Shown: piece after piece, positions 11,048-21,960 of the stretch
Layout of the letters: every line of letters starts with the position of its first letter
Numbering within the stretch: position 1 is the stretch's first letter
NCBI RefSeq assembly: GCF_037975245.1
Contig: NC_092572.1
Coordinates: 6,835,501 to 6,899,500 of the forward strand
Length of the DNA stretch: 64,000 bases
Reading direction: 5' to 3'
Source of the DNA: Apostichopus japonicus
Taxonomy: Eukaryota; Echinodermata; Holothuroidea; Aspidochirotida; Stichopodidae
Notes under the pieces: model-generated
The model's database searches: none
Told to the model about the DNA's origin: nothing
What the model saw: the letters and a program-made list of their open reading frames with translations, nothing else
Made by a program: the position numbers and the translations under genes

Positions 11048-12130
11048 ATGTATTTCTTCGAAAAGCCCCGGAATGAGGAGAATGATCCATCGTCGCCATT
11101 AATACAGTCTGAAGAAGAATATAAATCAGAAACGATCAAGTTGGACTCAACGGAGAAACAAAACACCGAGCTAGCTAATAGTGGATCAACAAATAACGGC
11201 AATTGCAAAGCTTTCAATTTCAAAGCAACATGTTGGAAGTTTTTTAATCTAGTAAAGGATCGTTATGGTTTGCTTCTCGCCATCTTAGCGTCCTTTATGT
11301 ATGCCTCGACCAGTATTATTGTCAAAGTACTTGTGCAAACACTTGATCCACTTCAAGTAATCCCAATATCTTTAATCGTTACGATGATTGGCTCGTTATT
11401 TTTCGTCTTGCAACAACGAGTTTCTCTTCCCACAAGTTTTACTGATTATATCTGGTTATCCCTTAGTGGAGTTATGCTGATCTCAAACACATTTTGTTTC
11501 GTCTATTCTGTGAGTTTCATTGATGCCGGAAACACAGTTTCAATCTTGTATACGTCGGTGATGCTTGCAGGGTTTTCTAGCTGGCTTTTCTTGAAGGAAC
11601 CACTAAGACTACTGGAATTCTGTTTTGCGTTTCTAGCACTTCTCGGTGTCGTATTTGTTTCTCGTCCGTCTTTTGTCTTTGGAAACGATCAAATGGACAC
11701 CTCTGACAACGAGAACACATTGATCGGGGTAGGATTTGCTTTGGTTGCAGCATGTTCCATTAGTTTACAGTTTACGTTTGTTCGAAAACAGTCACAGCTA
11801 GGAATACATAGTTTATTTACACTATTCTTCAATTCTATTGTTGCTGTTAGTGTAAGTGCTGTCGCAGTAATCGCAAGTGGAAAATGGAGACAGCCAACAT
11901 TCGAAGAGGCTTTGTTGGCAATTTTGTGTAGTTCTTTGTATTTTGTTGGCCAATGTGCTCTTTATCTTGCCCTGAAAGTAGAAAAAGTAACCTTTGTGAC
12001 AATTATATTAACTCAGGAGATTGTGTACACATTCCTGATGCAGTTCATTTTTCTACAAGTCGCTGCTACATGGACTTCTTACGTCGGAGCATTTTTGATA
12101 ATAACTGCGTGTATTGGGATATCAATTTAA
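11048..12130 (+). CDS. SLC35G1-like EamA/DMT-superfamily membrane transporter, copy 2
   Basis: A 360-residue open frame starting at MYFFEKPRNEEND aligns without gaps to copy 1 from its residue 29 on. It has the polar acidic loop (about 6-67), then ten hydrophobic segments in two EamA repeats, with the SFIDAGNTVSILYTSVMLAG, LKEPLRL and RPSFVFG signatures. RPSFVFG is closer to the vertebrate SLC35G1 motif than the HPSFVFG of copy 1. Upstream homology to copy 1 continues to about 10965 at DNA level, but a small deletion and an insertion of about 12 bp put the old N-terminus out of frame. Either translation starts at this internal Met and loses the first hydrophobic segment, or the exon at 10024 is spliced on at 10997. 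It lies 7.4 kb from copy 1 in opposite orientation. A possible poly(A) signal ATTAAA is at 12355. Confidence 0.87.
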   Translation: MYFFEKPRNEENDPSSPLIQSEEEYKSETIKLDSTEKQNTELANSGSTNNGNCKAFNFKATCWKFFNLVKDRYGLLLAILASFMYASTSIIVKVLVQTLDPLQVIPISLIVTMIGSLFFVLQQRVSLPTSFTDYIWLSLSGVMLISNTFCFVYSVSFIDAGNTVSILYTSVMLAGFSSWLFLKEPLRLLEFCFAFLALLGVVFVSRPSFVFGNDQMDTSDNENTLIGVGFALVAACSISLQFTFVRKQSQLGIHSLFTLFFNSIVAVSVSAVAVIASGKWRQPTFEEALLAILCSSLYFVGQCALYLALKVEKVTFVTIILTQEIVYTFLMQFIFLQVAATWTSYVGAFLIITACIGISI

Positions 12131-13200
12131 GTGCACATATCATCACTAAGTAATATATTAACCCTGCTTTTCCAATTAGTCCTAATTTAGCGTAGTTTTT
12201 TTTTAATTGAAATTCGAAATTGCTTGTAACGTCATAGTAATGGTGGAGTGCAAGATTGAATGCAAGGACAATGTCTTGAACTAATTATATAACAAAGGAG
12301 GTGAACACACCTTCCTAGAAAGAATGAGTACGATATAAATGATAAATAACAATAATTAAACAAAATAACTGTTACGTCCAGTTATAGTACAGGATTTCCA
12401 AGTGCGGTCTTAAACCAAGATATAAACAAACCGTAGCTTATTACGTTTAGAAGCCACGGAAAGTCGTAGATGCTTCTACAGTACTCAAATTGAACATTAT
12501 CATTTTCAGACGATGAAATGGTATTGATCACATCCTTTACTGACTTAATTAATGTTCTCCCGCTATATCAATGAACTCACCATTTTTTTTCCCTATGGCA
12601 AGTAAGAGTAATGTTTATGGGTTCTGATAGATTTCAAAACAATGTTTTGGTCCAACCAATCAAATGTTTGTGAATTACCCCCTCCGCACTGACTATACAG
12701 AGTGACTTTAATAAACTCCAGCATGGACTCAACAGGTGACAAAAATATTTGCAGTTAATTCAAGAGATTAATAGATAGAAATTCCCATATACGGCAACAA
12801 AAATCATGTTTTGATTGTAATATGCTCAAACTTGCTTTTCTGTATACTGTTTATTTTACCCCTGAACAAACTGAATGGTTCAAACCACGATTGTAGAAGA
12901 ATCTGAGCGAGCCTCTAGAAGAGATGCAGGTTTGCATACTTCTTCCCTTTTACAACTAATAACTTCAAATGACCTTGAACTGCTGATTCTCAAAAACTTT
13001 TTTCAAAACCAAAATTATATTTAAGACGATTTAACAAAAGATCTATTTCAAGAACAACTTTTTTTTCATATTTCAGTCACTAATTTTGATCTCATGACCT
13101 TTGACCTCTTATCCTGGAATGAAGTGCCACCTTAATAATAGATCACTTCCACTATGCTCCATCCACATCAAACTTTAAAAAAAAAAACTAAGAGGAGAAA
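12131..13200. other. Intergenic DNA with traces of a dispersed repeat
   Basis: No gene. From about 12940 to 13140 lies a degenerate repeat with AACTTCAAATGACCTTGAAC and TGACCTTTGACCT (13095-13107), the same family as the arrays at 15.7-16.4 and 20.4-20.9 kb. Confidence 0.4.
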
Positions 13201-13260
13201 ATGGATGGATGGATCATGGATGAATTGGTGGATGGATGGATGGATGGATGAATGGATGGG
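13201..13260. repeat. (ATGG)n microsatellite
   Basis: About 60 bp of ATGG repeats with a few substitutions. Confidence 0.9.
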
Positions 13261-15720
13261 GCCTTTCAAATACTCTGAAATACACATCAGTCTCACTTAG
13301 TTAGTTCATTTACAATGTCAACAGGAATGTCCGAATCATTCATTCTGTTCATTTTAAATATTATATAGTTGCCAATTTCCCTACGGCGATGTAAAGTGTT
13401 CTTTCATAGATGTTGATAAATTTAGCAAAATGGAGAGTTTAGTAGCTTTGGAGAGCAAATTTTATATCTATTGATTTTGCTTGAAAGATATATTTAGAAC
13501 CAAACTAGATAGACGACGAAGACGAATAAACATCAAGTGTAAACTTGCACATATAACCATAGAACCCTGACATATGATAATAGGGAATGATACTAGCTAT
13601 ATAGAATGCGTTTAATCTACCGGACTTGATGGTAGTTTAAGATTTACGGAGGTTTTTCAAGTCTTATCTATTGATTTTTGAAGGGCTGTACAAATTTATC
13701 TCAACATAATCTACGGAGCAGTAGCGGTGGATGTGTTTTGATAGTATGGGATGTATAGTGAAATGAAAAATATACTGTCTCAAGGTACTCCGAGTGAGAG
13801 ACATCAGATCCACAGTTTGATAACTTCTACCATAAATGACGTCCATTATGTAAAATAACGTATTTATGTTGAGGCAGGGACGTAGCCAGGGGGGGGGGGG
13901 AGCAGTGGGAGCAACTACTCCCCCTTTTAGTGTCGAAAACATGTTAAAAACTGATGTTTTTTACTGCGTGATATTTTGTCAGTGCTCTTTTGATGTTGAA
14001 TACTCGTTAGCTCCGTTAACTCGATTATAATCGTATAGTAACATTCAGGCCTACTGATTCAGCTACTTGGTTGGCAGAAGGAATTAGCTAAATTTAGCCT
14101 ATAGCATATTACATGCCTACAGCTGGCCACTGCGTAATGAAATGCATATAGCCTACCATAACCGAACTCGATGGAGAGTCACGAACCGTATGCATAACGA
14201 CGACGTTCGTTCTCATCCTTTCTATGATTCGTAATAAGTTGTTGCACGAAGAACATGCATGCTAAGCTTGCAATCGTATGTGATACGCGCTTCCTATAAT
14301 AATTATTACACTGTTTTTTTTGTTGTTTTTTTTTCTCTCAGCAAATTATCAACTTCTAAGTACTTTGTAAACAGGGATTGCTTCTAATTGTCCAGATAGT
14401 AACATTCAGACATTAGTCTTCCTTAGTCAGGCAATTTTATATATAGTATCGCCTATAGCTCTGATCAAAGTTCAAAAATAAAATATTTTTAAATTCGATT
14501 TAATAATTGTTATAAACTAATTTAAAAGGTAGTGTGTTACATCCACTGGGGCGGAATATTTGAACGAGAATCATTCATTTGGACTGGAGTGTCACTCACA
14601 AGCTCACGTAATTAGCCTAAACATATAGTATGGCTCTGCATTGTTTTAAACATTTCCAGATTTATTTGAAACTGTAACATTCTACGAGTGCCATTCCCTT
14701 TTAATGTATGCCCTGTAAATCTACATGAAGGGCACTAGGTCTATGTTATGCAATGCAATGCAGGACGCATAATCATGCGTAATGAATTGATGCATTTTTA
14801 CTTCTCTCTAAACATTAGAAACCGTATAATCTGATAATAAAGATGTGTAATTCTGCTACAAAATATGAAAGTTTATATTGTCCACCAGTTAAGCTTGTCA
14901 AATGTATTAAAGTCCAGACATTGGACAATAAAAAAGAATCATCCTACTGGAAAAATTGTAAAAGAAGACTCTGTTTGTCTTTTTGATATAATATGTAAAA
15001 GAACATGTAAAAGAATTCAAACAGGAAGCAAAATCTGCTGATAATATAATATCATATTATAATGATGAAACTGGCAAAACATTGCACCAAATCGCATCTA
15101 AGAACCTTCAATTGTTCAAAAATTTCTCTAAGGGAAGGGAGACACTCCCTCCCCTTACAACCCTCCTACATATTTGTATATTTGTATTTGTATATTTATT
15201 TGTTTCATCACATTTTACAGTGTGACGGGAAGTCTCCTATAAAGCCTGTAAGGCTTAACAAAGTAGGAGACTCCCCAAAAAGAAAAAAGAAAGAAAAACT
15301 TAAGAATAGAAAAAGAAAAGTTAATAGTAGCATCTACAATGATGTAATAATAGAATTGACGCTAATTGAAATTAATAATCTTAGTAAACAATTCTAACAA
15401 TCTTTATAATGATCTTAATTAAAAACACACACAAGTATAAATCCATCAATAGTGAGAATTAAAATCATATCAATCATATCAATCGCAAAATGTGCTCCTC
15501 CCCCCCCCCCCCCCTTGCAAATTCCCGGTTACCTCGCTGAATTTAGAGAGGTAATAAAATATATATATAAAACAAGAATACAAACATGCATTCTGGTTTC
15601 GACGATGTAACGAGCAGTTTCCTTCATGAATCTGAAGTAATGTATAGTGAGGGTGAACAACATACTTGATCATAGTATACAGTGAAAGCAGTGTAATGTG
15701 ACAAACAATAAATTCACAAT
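13261..15720. other. Intergenic DNA with a transposon-end-like motif
   Basis: No supported gene. At 13875-13901 CAGGGACGTAGCCAGG followed by a poly-G run looks like one terminus of a hAT- or P-like element, but no matching second end was found. Near 15225-15275 a nested inverted repeat (GTCTCCT ... AGGAGAC enclosing AGCCT ... AGGCT) lies inside a lysine-rich ORF that I do not accept as a gene. Poly-C of about 15 lies near 15500. Confidence 0.35.
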
Positions 15721-16400
15721 GACACAGGATGTCCTGAAATGACCATTGACCTCAACAACAGGCTTCTTGTACTAAATGTGATTCATCAACATACTAAATA
15801 TGACATTTGTTCTTGCTGAAATATGGTTTAAAACATGGTTTTCTCAATTTGACCCCTGGTGATTTCAAACTACCATTGACCTCCGCCCATGACATTATAT
15901 GATTCTTGTACTCAATGTGTTACAATTACATACTAGATTTCCGATCTGTCCAAACTTCCCTTGCGATATTGTTTAGGAAGGTGCGTTAGTGTAGAGAGAC
16001 AGGTAAGATGGGGAGTATAGTGAATATTTGGCGTTTGTTGACTTCAAATGACCTTTGGCCTCAACCAAAATCAATATAAGCATTTTTAACTCCGTGTTCC
16101 ACACTTCATACGAAGTATGTGAAGTGCCCAAACTTCCAATATTGAGATATCATGTTTAAAGGTTTACACTATTTGATATATGATGACCCCAAACGAGCTT
16201 TGATCTCCACTGAAAACAACAGGCTTCTTGTACTCAATGTGGTACTTGAACATACTAAATATGAGGTCTGCTCAAGCTTCCCTTCTTGAGATATCGTGTT
16301 TACAAGGTTTTCACAGTTTGACCCCTGGTGACCCAACGACCTTTGACCTCCACATACGCCATCATGAATACAAAGTTTACAATTATCATGGAAACCAAAA
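15721..16400. repeat. Degenerate tandem repeat carrying TGACC-TTTGACCTC motifs
   Basis: Several diverged units of roughly 130-170 bp share, in order, a TGACC(A/T)TTGACCTC block, AACAGGCTTCTTGTACTCAA, CATACTAAATATGA, CCAAACTTCCCTT, GAGATATCGTGTTTACAAGG and TTTGACCCCTGGTGA. This order recurs four to five times with many substitutions. It is non-coding and old. Confidence 0.7.
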
Positions 16401-18425
16401 ACCTACCAGTAAAAACATTCGATTTATCAATTTTAGATTTTGGCAATACCTGAGATATATGTAGGTTACCATCATTAACAAGTAAGCACCATTATAGTCA
16501 CTGCAATAATAGCTTAATTTAGTATTTCGATAGGGTTAGGAAGCCAACAGAAGTTAATTTCAAACCAAATCAATGCGATGATCGTAGGTCAACATCAGCT
16601 TATATCAATCCTTATTGTAATAAGTGTTCAGAGAGTAACGATGCATGTGTGATATTGTAACATACATTCCTACTCCCTGGACTGTCACTGGACATGCCCG
16701 TCCGACGGACAAGTGTTTCCCCAGCATCTGACCTCTTATCAAATACTGAGAGAGGTGAAATAGCCCCGCGCATCATCACTGAAGATAAGCTATTGTGAAC
16801 GAAGCCGTTTCGACGCAATTGAATATAAACAGAAACAAACCTGTCCCCAATTCTCAATCAGAAATACGAAACCACGGCTCACCGACACGGCAAGCCAGCA
16901 ATTGCGAATAGGTTAAGATAATATGCTTCTTGTTGCGGATTAGAACCAAGAACCTAACGCATGTGGGGCTGAAACTCCAACCGCTAGACCATGTCTAATA
17001 AATTCGACTTTTTTTTTTTTTTTTTTTTTTAAATTACGTTTGGTTAGCAATATTCACAAACCGATTATGACTAAAATCAGGATACAAATTTAAATTAAAA
17101 GGCTCATAGTTTTTTCCTCCTACGATGGATAATAGTCGATCAATTAAAAGGATATTCTGGTGGGAAATAATATTGATGCTATGAGGTTGTGGTTCTGACC
17201 CAAAGATGCAGAAAAACTCCTTCAGTAACCAGAAAATCATTTTAATGAGTTCGATTGTTTCGCCAACAACCAGATATGTTTCATATTAGTATATTTTTCA
17301 CATACAAATTTCAAAGGGTAAAATTTCCAAGCTTGTCGGCTTGAGTAATTAATTGTTTAAGCTATGCATTTCAATACAGAAGCAGATACTACCACATGGA
17401 CAGTAAATGTAAATGATTCCAAAAAGTATGACAAATATAAATATGGTAAAGAAAAGTATATTTCAGATTACTTCAGCTTTTAAATATTGTACCGGAATGA
17501 GATCAGTTCATCCTTGCGGCATAAAGACAATTTTTAAATACCGGTAATCCAGAAAGTGACATTTTTCACTGCGTAGATGTTTCGCGACAAAGAAGTGAAT
17601 ATAGTTCTTATTAATACTCGAGTGTTTTTAAGTTCAGTTCAGAACATCCATTTATCATATTACATCTGTTTGGTTATCGTAATTAATACATTCACTCCAT
17701 ACTTGTTTATTATTTTGAACAACGTACGATACTCCTCACTGTTGACCTAACAATAAAGTCTGTGGATAATTCTATTCTTCTTAATATCATGATCTCGACT
17801 TTCATGATAGACCAATTTGTGTTTGAATAATCTCTCGTTTTGTAGTATGCATGATTAACAAATTTTGTAAATAATCAACTGAACTGACCTCCTATCTATG
17901 TATACGATCATCATTACGATGTAACTGTTTGTTCCTTGTGGCCGAATAAACAAGGATATTTTTATTTTTAATTTGTAAATTTGTAATACAAGTGAAGTTT
18001 CCAAAAGAATGGTAACCTGTATGTACCTGTAACTGGTAATTTCTTGAAACGACAAGTTACTCTTTCGAAAATGGCATAACAACTAAATTAAATATGAAAT
18101 AGAATGTATGATTTTAATCTTAAAACCATCCATTGATACCATTTCCTGATAGGAACACTATTCTGTGCATATACTGTACTTCTCAAAGAGCTTCATATAC
18201 TAAGTGCAATATCGTCAATCATTCTACTTGGTTAATTAATGCTAACTTCTCATCAATAATATTTATGATTTGCATGCCATTTTTCCTTCCATTTGAAATT
18301 ACGACATCAAAATGTTTTGTTGGAAAATATTTCGGTAAAACAGGGACTACTATCTAACATAACAAGCAGTCTCAACAGTTGCTAAACAAAATGGAAGGCT
18401 TGATGTGTCCTCGACACCTTCCCTG
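16401..18425. other. Intergenic DNA with a degenerate tRNA-like repeat
   Basis: No gene. On the minus strand around 16924-16995 is a tRNA-like stretch with TGGTCTAGCGGT (A-box-like) and GGTTCTAATCC (B-box-like), next to a poly-T tract at 17009-17030. It looks like a decayed tRNA-derived SINE. The rest is AT-rich and unassigned. Confidence 0.4.
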
Positions 18426-18695
18426 TCAGTTTTCAAGATCACAACCACACTCAGTGGTCTGCGTCGGTGGTCTGTTCTTTAAAGTAATTCCAATACACGC
18501 AACTATGACCAATGTAGCGCCAACATAAGAAGTCCAAACAGCAGATATTTGAAGTATTAAGAATTGAAATATAAACGAAAAGACGATTTCTATAGTTAAC
18601 ATAACTGTCACGATGGTTGCGGACTCTACTTTCAATGCAAAATAAAGTGCAGTTTGACCAAAGAGATTGATGACACCAGCCAATAATGAGTACAT
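18426..18695 (-). pseudogene. C-terminal fragment of a third SLC35G1-like transporter
   Basis: An 89-residue open frame contains FGQTALYFALKVES and WTSYVGATLVIVACIGITLK, matching the last two to three membrane segments of copies 1 and 2 (their final ~70 residues), plus an 18-residue polar tail ending CGCDLEN that they lack. Just upstream in frame there is a stop (ATATGA) and no clear splice acceptor. No further piece of the family lies in the next several kilobases on this strand. A transposon-like unit starts about 130 bp away. It is probably a truncated relic; a terminal exon of a distant gene is the alternative. It is more diverged than copies 1 and 2 are from each other. Confidence 0.68.
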
Positions 18696-18824
18696 GATGA
18701 AAGTTCCAGATCATATTAAATTATATGGTCATGTTATCATTTTCAAAATGCTGAAAAGAAAACTGCAAATCCACAAGTATAAGTACCAACGACCTCCTGG
18801 CATGTAGGCAGCTTTGGTGGTGTG

Positions 18825-19915
18825 CAAGGGCGGAACCGGGGGGGGGGCACAGGGGGCACTTTTCCTCAGGATAAAACTGTGCCCTTTTTCTACATAAAAA
18901 ATTGTACTCTTGATCACCTTATTAGGTCAGCGATATTTCAGTAAGAGATCTAATCCTAATTTAGAAGTAATAATGAATTTCTGTGGGTCAAACTCAAATG
19001 TTTACTACCACAAGGCTTTTAGCATTCTGGTGAGTGCCATTATGCATATTCAAGTTGTCAAAAAAAATCCTAATACATTTCCAAAAATACATATTACATT
19101 GTGACTTTGTAATAAGCAGAAGCCATTTATAGCCTACTATGAATAATAAGTTTAGTTTTAATATCCCATAACCTACCCCATCCTTTCGTATTTTGACATT
19201 TTTCATTTGCTTTCATGCATGTATCGATCGCGTATGTATGGACTTGGACTTTATAATGATTTCACCTCATTTTGTCTCGAAAGAAAACTTGTTCCTTGTT
19301 TCCAATTTGCACATTGGATATTGCAGTGCTAGTATGCATTTTTCCTGAAGGGCAGGGGGGGGGGGGTGGGGCAGTGGCGGAGCGTCCATACGGTCAGACG
19401 GACTCAAAATAACTGCTGGCGCCCTTTTCAGCTTTTAACCACTTTTTACTTATTCGCGATTATTGACTATTTTATTGCGCTCTCTAATACCTATTGACAT
19501 TTGTCGATTTTGTTCTTGTAATTTTCTGAAAAAATGGCGATGACACCTATTTATTCTTAGTTTACCTGCAAATTAGCAAGGCCCGGAAAGGGTCATTTCC
19601 GGCGATCTAGGGAGTATCTTTACTCAAAAAATTTCTGTACGCTCCGCGCCAACCTGTGGTGGCGCTCCGCTTAGATAGTGTCGAAAGCGCCCCCGGCCTA
19701 CAGACCATTCTCGCCCCCATGACCATTACCCCTAGCTCCGCCACTGAGGGGGGGGGGGCGTTGATGGAGTGACGTGTATACGCAAATAAAATAATACAAT
19801 AAAAATTATAAAGGGTACTAAATATCAGGCTGCAACAGTCCAATCGAATTTCTGCAAAGTGCCCTTCGACGTCGGTGCCCCCCCCCCTAGATTAAAAGTG
19901 CTTCCGCCGCCCTTG
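18825..19915. mobile_element. Non-autonomous DNA transposon with CAAGGGCGG ends, holding a nested MITE
   Basis: CAAGGGCGGAACC at 18825 and its inverted partner CTTCCGCCGCCCTTG ending at 19915 bracket about 1.09 kb. Matching subterminal features support the pairing: a poly-G run after the left end and a poly-C run before the right, and GTGCCC-type words near both. No transposase is encoded. A second element with its own inverted ends lies inside at 19372-19746. No target duplication is evident. Confidence 0.55.
19372..19746. mobile_element. 375-bp MITE with CAGTGGCGGAGC inverted ends
   Basis: CAGTGGCGGAGC at 19372-19383 and GCTCCGCCACTG at 19735-19746 form 12-bp perfect inverted ends. Inside, near 19636-19676, is the two-part GTACGCTCCGCGCC / GGTGGCGCTCCGC block also found near 4785-4828. 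Both sides are flanked by poly-G, so a target duplication cannot be recognised. Confidence 0.7.
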
Positions 19916-19916
19916 A

Positions 19917-20360
19917 CTCTCAACTCCACAGTAGGAATACTACCAACCATGGAGGTGACGGGCTGCCTGATGTTACAAATATATTATTTAACCCTTTGTC
20001 AGTTTGAAGATATGAGCGTCGGTCAGTAGACAACAGAACGCCATTACATTTAGGATAAAGTTGATAATAATTGCTTGAGTTTGGATGATAACGATGTTGA
20101 GATTTACTTTAAGCCTTACAAAAAGCTTGATCTGTATGGATCCTGGCTACTATTCAAATATCTACTGTCAGTCTTACAGATTACATATGGGGGGGGGGGC
20201 ACTCATATGATGTTACGTGCAACCAGAAAGTCAGTGGGCTTATTGTGATTCCTTGCCAATTGAGATTATAATCCCAAGCTATTGTCATTGTTGATTGAAT
20301 TGATCAGAAAGGTTTTTTCACTGACTGTGGGCCTACCTACTAAGTATGTTAACTTACCAT
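19917..20360. other. Intergenic DNA, no gene seen
   Basis: Short stretch with a poly-G run near 20190. Nothing recognisable. Confidence 0.3.
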
Positions 20361-20945
20361 GTTTACAAGCTATTTTTAGCAAAATTTAACTCAAGCCCTG
20401 CCCCCTAATGTGCATAATATCACATTGAACATACAGTATCATGTACCCACTATCTACCAACACCTTCACACAAAGTATGATTAAATTCTGAAAATGTTTA
20501 CATTTGACCCTGTGACCGCATTTATATTCATGAGATGAGCACCACAATCAATAGGGCTCTTCTACTCACTATGGCGCATATATGTAGCAAGTATGACTTC
20601 AATCCAACTTGTCGTTGTTCAGTGACCGTGTTTACAAGCTATTTTAGTAAAAATAAAATTGAGCCCCGCCCCCTAATAAATATGCATAACATCAACTTGA
20701 ACATATGTTACCATGTACCCACCTTCTACCAACACATTAATACCAAGTATGAATAAATTCTGACTTTCGGTTGCGGAGTTATTAGCATTTGGAGATTTTC
20801 GTGTTTGACCCCATGACCTCATTATTATTCATGAAATGAGCACCAAAATCAATAGGGTTCTTCTACTCAGTATGGTGCATCTATGTACCAAGTATGACTT
20901 CAATCAAACTTGCCATTGTTGAGTTATCGTGTTTACGAGCCAAGG
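20361..20945. repeat. Two tandem copies of a 0.27-0.30 kb repeat
   Basis: GTTTACAAGCTATTTT marks unit starts at 20361 and 20630, and GTTTACGAGC at 20931 opens a third, cut-off unit. Each unit then has GCCC(T/C)GCCCCCTAAT, ATGTACCCAC, TTTGACCC-TGACC, ATTCATGA-ATGAGCACC, CAATAGGG and CAAGTATGACTTCAATC. It shares the GACCTC and GTGTTTAC words with the array at 15.7-16.4 kb, so they are probably one family. A CACACACACC-ending unit follows to about 21000. Confidence 0.8.
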
Positions 20946-21819
20946 GTGTCACATACACACACCATCGCATAGATTCCTTGAGCTTTCGGGGAAGGAATCA
21001 AAAACGGCAATGAGCCTGCTGTTGCTAAGGACCAGCAAAACCTGTCGTCTGTTTCTCATGTCCATGTACATTTGTGTACAGTCCTGATAAGATGAGTGCA
21101 TTCCAGCTGCAGTTCAATTGATGAAAAGAAAATACTCAAAATAACAATTTTGGAATTGAAAATTGCGGTAAACATTGGTAAAATGTACCACTTTGCTAGA
21201 TTCTAATGTTCGCATAGTGTCACAAGGAATGTCATAGTTTTGAGATCATAATGTAGGTTGTAGTGGAATATACATTCATAGAGTACTATAAGAGTCGAGT
21301 GCTACAAGGGAGCACGTCACATGACCCTCCATCTTTGGTAGGTTTTTTGCACCCACTAATTGACATGGTCCAGATTTATATATATGCTAATGAATTTGAC
21401 ATAGAATCTTGTGATTTGTGCTTGTTGAGTAGTGATGTAGCGCCATCACAAATTTGGTATACTTTACATTTACATGCAAATTCTCCTAATTTGAATGCAG
21501 TGTTATCATACGTTGGCAGAAGATTCTTCACAAAGTTTTCATCTATACAAGAGCAGAATACAGTATGATTCTCAAGCAAGCAGTTGGTTTTACAGTACTA
21601 ATGTCTATGTATATAGTTGAGTTGCACCCAGGATGGACACTACAGTGCTCACAGCCTCTTACTTGTTAACATACCAAGCAGAATTCTACTTGTACCAATA
21701 CACCTGCTGGTCTAGAAACCTGACTGCTGAACTAGCATGTTGATTCACGGAAGAAAACAGGTAGACGAGAAGAAAGAAGAGACAATGGGCATATCAATGA
21801 CTAAAGTGTCACAACTTGG
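20946..21819. other. Intergenic DNA downstream of RPS25
   Basis: No supported gene. Two overlapping ORFs of opposite strand near 21.3-21.6 kb have no recognisable domain. Confidence 0.3.
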
Positions 21820-21825
21820 TTTAAT
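21820..21825 (-). terminator. Possible poly(A) signal of RPS25 (ATTAAA)
   Basis: On the minus strand ATTAAA lies about 140 bp after the RPS25 stop codon, a normal 3' UTR length for a ribosomal protein gene. No AATAAA occurs nearer. Supported only by motif and spacing. Confidence 0.35.
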
Positions 21826-21859
21826 TTACATTTCTGAATGATCACAGAACAGTAGAATG

Positions 21860-21911
21860 ATCAATACATATCATCAATACATATCATCAACACATATCAT
21901 CAATACATATC
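21860..21911. repeat. 13-bp tandem repeat in the RPS25 3' UTR
   Basis: Four head-to-tail copies of TCAATACATATCA (one has TCAACACATATCA), starting 50 bp beyond the RPS25 stop codon and probably inside its 3' UTR. Confidence 0.88.
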
Positions 21912-21960
21912 ATCACAGGATCAGCCCATTCGATCTCAAGGTATCTGATAAATGATTCCT

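Noticed and set aside
15062-15397. 111-codon lysine-rich ORF
   Set aside because: No recognisable domain, low-complexity KKKEKLKNRKRK stretch in AT-rich DNA, and an inverted repeat runs through it.
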